DNA from: Actinomycetota bacterium
GTDB taxonomy: Bacteria > Actinomycetota > Acidimicrobiia > Acidimicrobiales > Ilumatobacteraceae
Direction: 5' to 3'
DNA length: 5,100 bases
Assembly: GCA_018882725.1 (NCBI GenBank)
Contig: VERK01000164.1
Span: 1-5,100 of the forward strand
The position numbers and the translations under genes were made by a program. This document shows, piece after piece, positions 4,310-5,100 of the stretch (positions within the stretch are counted from its first letter, which is position 1; each line of letters opens with the position of its first letter). The notes below the pieces were generated by a model that had not been told where the DNA came from, did no database searches, and saw only the letters and a list, made by a program, of their open reading frames with translations.

Positions 4310-5100
4310 GATCACGTAACCGGGCGGCCACGTCTTCGGGCACGACCGGATTGAAGTACTCGCCGGCCCCGATTTCGGCGGCGGCGATGAATCGCGGTAG
4401 TTGGCGCTGACGCCATGGTGACACGATGTCGATGCTCAACCAGGCGTCACTCAGTGTGCCGTCGAACGGTCGCTGATTGATCCACATCATGTAGGGGAGT
4501 GGTTCGTCGAAGAGCCGATCGAGGCGATCGAAGACGTCGACCAACATCGCGGCCAAGTCGTCACGGTGTCGATCGTCGAGTGACGGCAGGTCGCCGACAT
4601 GTGCGACGGGTGCGATCGACAATGCGAGTGGAAACTCGGAGGCGAAGGGAACGTCGCACACCCACGACGAGTTGGCGACGACGCGACGATCGGATTCGTG
4701 AGAATCAGGTCGCCAATCGGACGCGAAGAGGCGACGGGGTCGGTCGGGAACGTGGTCGTAGGCGTAGATCTGGCCGTGCGGATGCGAGATGGTCGCTCCC
4801 ACCGACGCACCGCGATTCTCGAACACGAGCACGAACGCGACGTCGTCACGCCGTCCGAGGGCGGTGGTGCGCTCGGCCCACAGGTCGACGACCTTGCGCA
4901 TACCCGCGGCGCCGAGTGAGGGGATGGTGGCGTCGTGATCGGGGGAGTAGAGGATGACCTCGCAACGATCACCGGGCATGGCCGGCCAGCGGTTGGGAAA
5001 CCAGCGCACGTCGTACGGCTCGGGCGCCTCGAGTCCGCCGGGACAGAAAGGACAACCCGCGACATCGGTGTTGGTGGGCAAGTTGGGCCGGGTCTGACGG
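4299..5100 (-). CDS. galT: Galactose-1-phosphate uridylyltransferase (5' end outside window)
   Basis: GalT swaps UMP between UDP-glucose and galactose-1-phosphate in the Leloir pathway through a uridylylated histidine. In this part of about 266 residues, numbering from the TTG codon at 5081, CPFC (10-13) and His49 in SPDHDATIP plus His100 match the zinc ligands of E. coli GalT. VRWFPNRWPAMPG (25-37) and FENRGASVGATISHPHGQI (87-105) are family motifs, with the nucleophile His102 in H-P-H-G-Q. MMWINQRP (198-205) and GAGEYFNPVVPEDVAARLR (238-256) complete the second half. The TTG at 5081 is not the likely start: the frame stays open to the window edge, reading R-Q-T-R-P-N-L-P before it, which resembles the stretch that precedes CPFC in full-length GalT. 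The true start therefore lies beyond base 5100. The gene ends tail-to-tail with the crotonase gene over 11 bp. A broader HIT-family nucleotidylyltransferase is the only real alternative. Confidence 0.93.
   Translation of the reverse strand, partial: RQTRPNLPTNTDVAGCPFCPGGLEAPEPYDVRWFPNRWPAMPGDRCEVILYSPDHDATIPSLGAAGMRKVVDLWAERTTALGRRDDVAFVLVFENRGASVGATISHPHGQIYAYDHVPDRPRRLFASDWRPDSHESDRRVVANSSWVCDVPFASEFPLALSIAPVAHVGDLPSLDDRHRDDLAAMLVDVFDRLDRLFDEPLPYMMWINQRPFDGTLSDAWLSIDIVSPWRQRQLPRFIAAAEIGAGEYFNPVVPEDVAARLRDLSR

Overview
The window is GC-rich, roughly low to mid 60s percent by eye, and almost entirely coding. Codons mostly end in G or C, Shine-Dalgarno sequences are weak or absent, and gene junctions are very short or overlapping. 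The proteins look actinobacterial: an Est30-like esterase of mycobacterial style, an actinobacterial-type Lgt and a CPFC...HPHGQ GalT. I infer an actinomycetote, perhaps class Acidimicrobiia, but no marker gene here proves it. The content looks like ordinary chromosomal backbone. I see no tRNA, rRNA, CRISPR array, insertion sequence, phage gene or integrase.

Layout. (1) Positions 1-914, plus strand: the probable last codons of an upstream gene, a membrane-anchored or secreted cupredoxin-like protein starting at GTG 26, and a TlpA-type thioredoxin lipoprotein starting at ATG 432. These look like one operon for an extracytoplasmic copper or thiol redox function. (2) Positions 944-1840, minus strand: an M48 (HtpX-like) membrane zinc metalloprotease, convergent with the thioredoxin gene and divergent from the next gene across only 37 bp. 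(3) Positions 1878-4309, plus strand: a tightly packed run of an Est30-like carboxylesterase, lgt (prolipoprotein diacylglyceryl transferase) and a crotonase-fold acyl-CoA enzyme, with a 6-nt gap and then a 4-nt ATGA overlap. (4) Positions 4299-5100, minus strand: the C-terminal part of galT, tail-to-tail with the crotonase gene over 11 bp and running out of the window at its N-terminal end.

How they fit together. Lgt makes the lipid modification that the thioredoxin lipoprotein's LVGC lipobox calls for, so these two are functionally linked although not in one operon. The M48 protease is a membrane quality-control candidate. Esterase, crotonase and GalT are general lipid, acyl-CoA and sugar-nucleotide metabolism.

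The points most worth a second look are a perfect 9-bp hairpin ending 3 nt before the crotonase start codon, the crotonase active site (both classical hydratase glutamates missing, an isomerase-type acid present), and a cupredoxin site with no visible axial methionine. Smaller points are the palindromic convergent overlap, the shared CATG at the divergent starts, and an excess of the hexamer CGATCG. I found no convincing undescribed multi-gene system.
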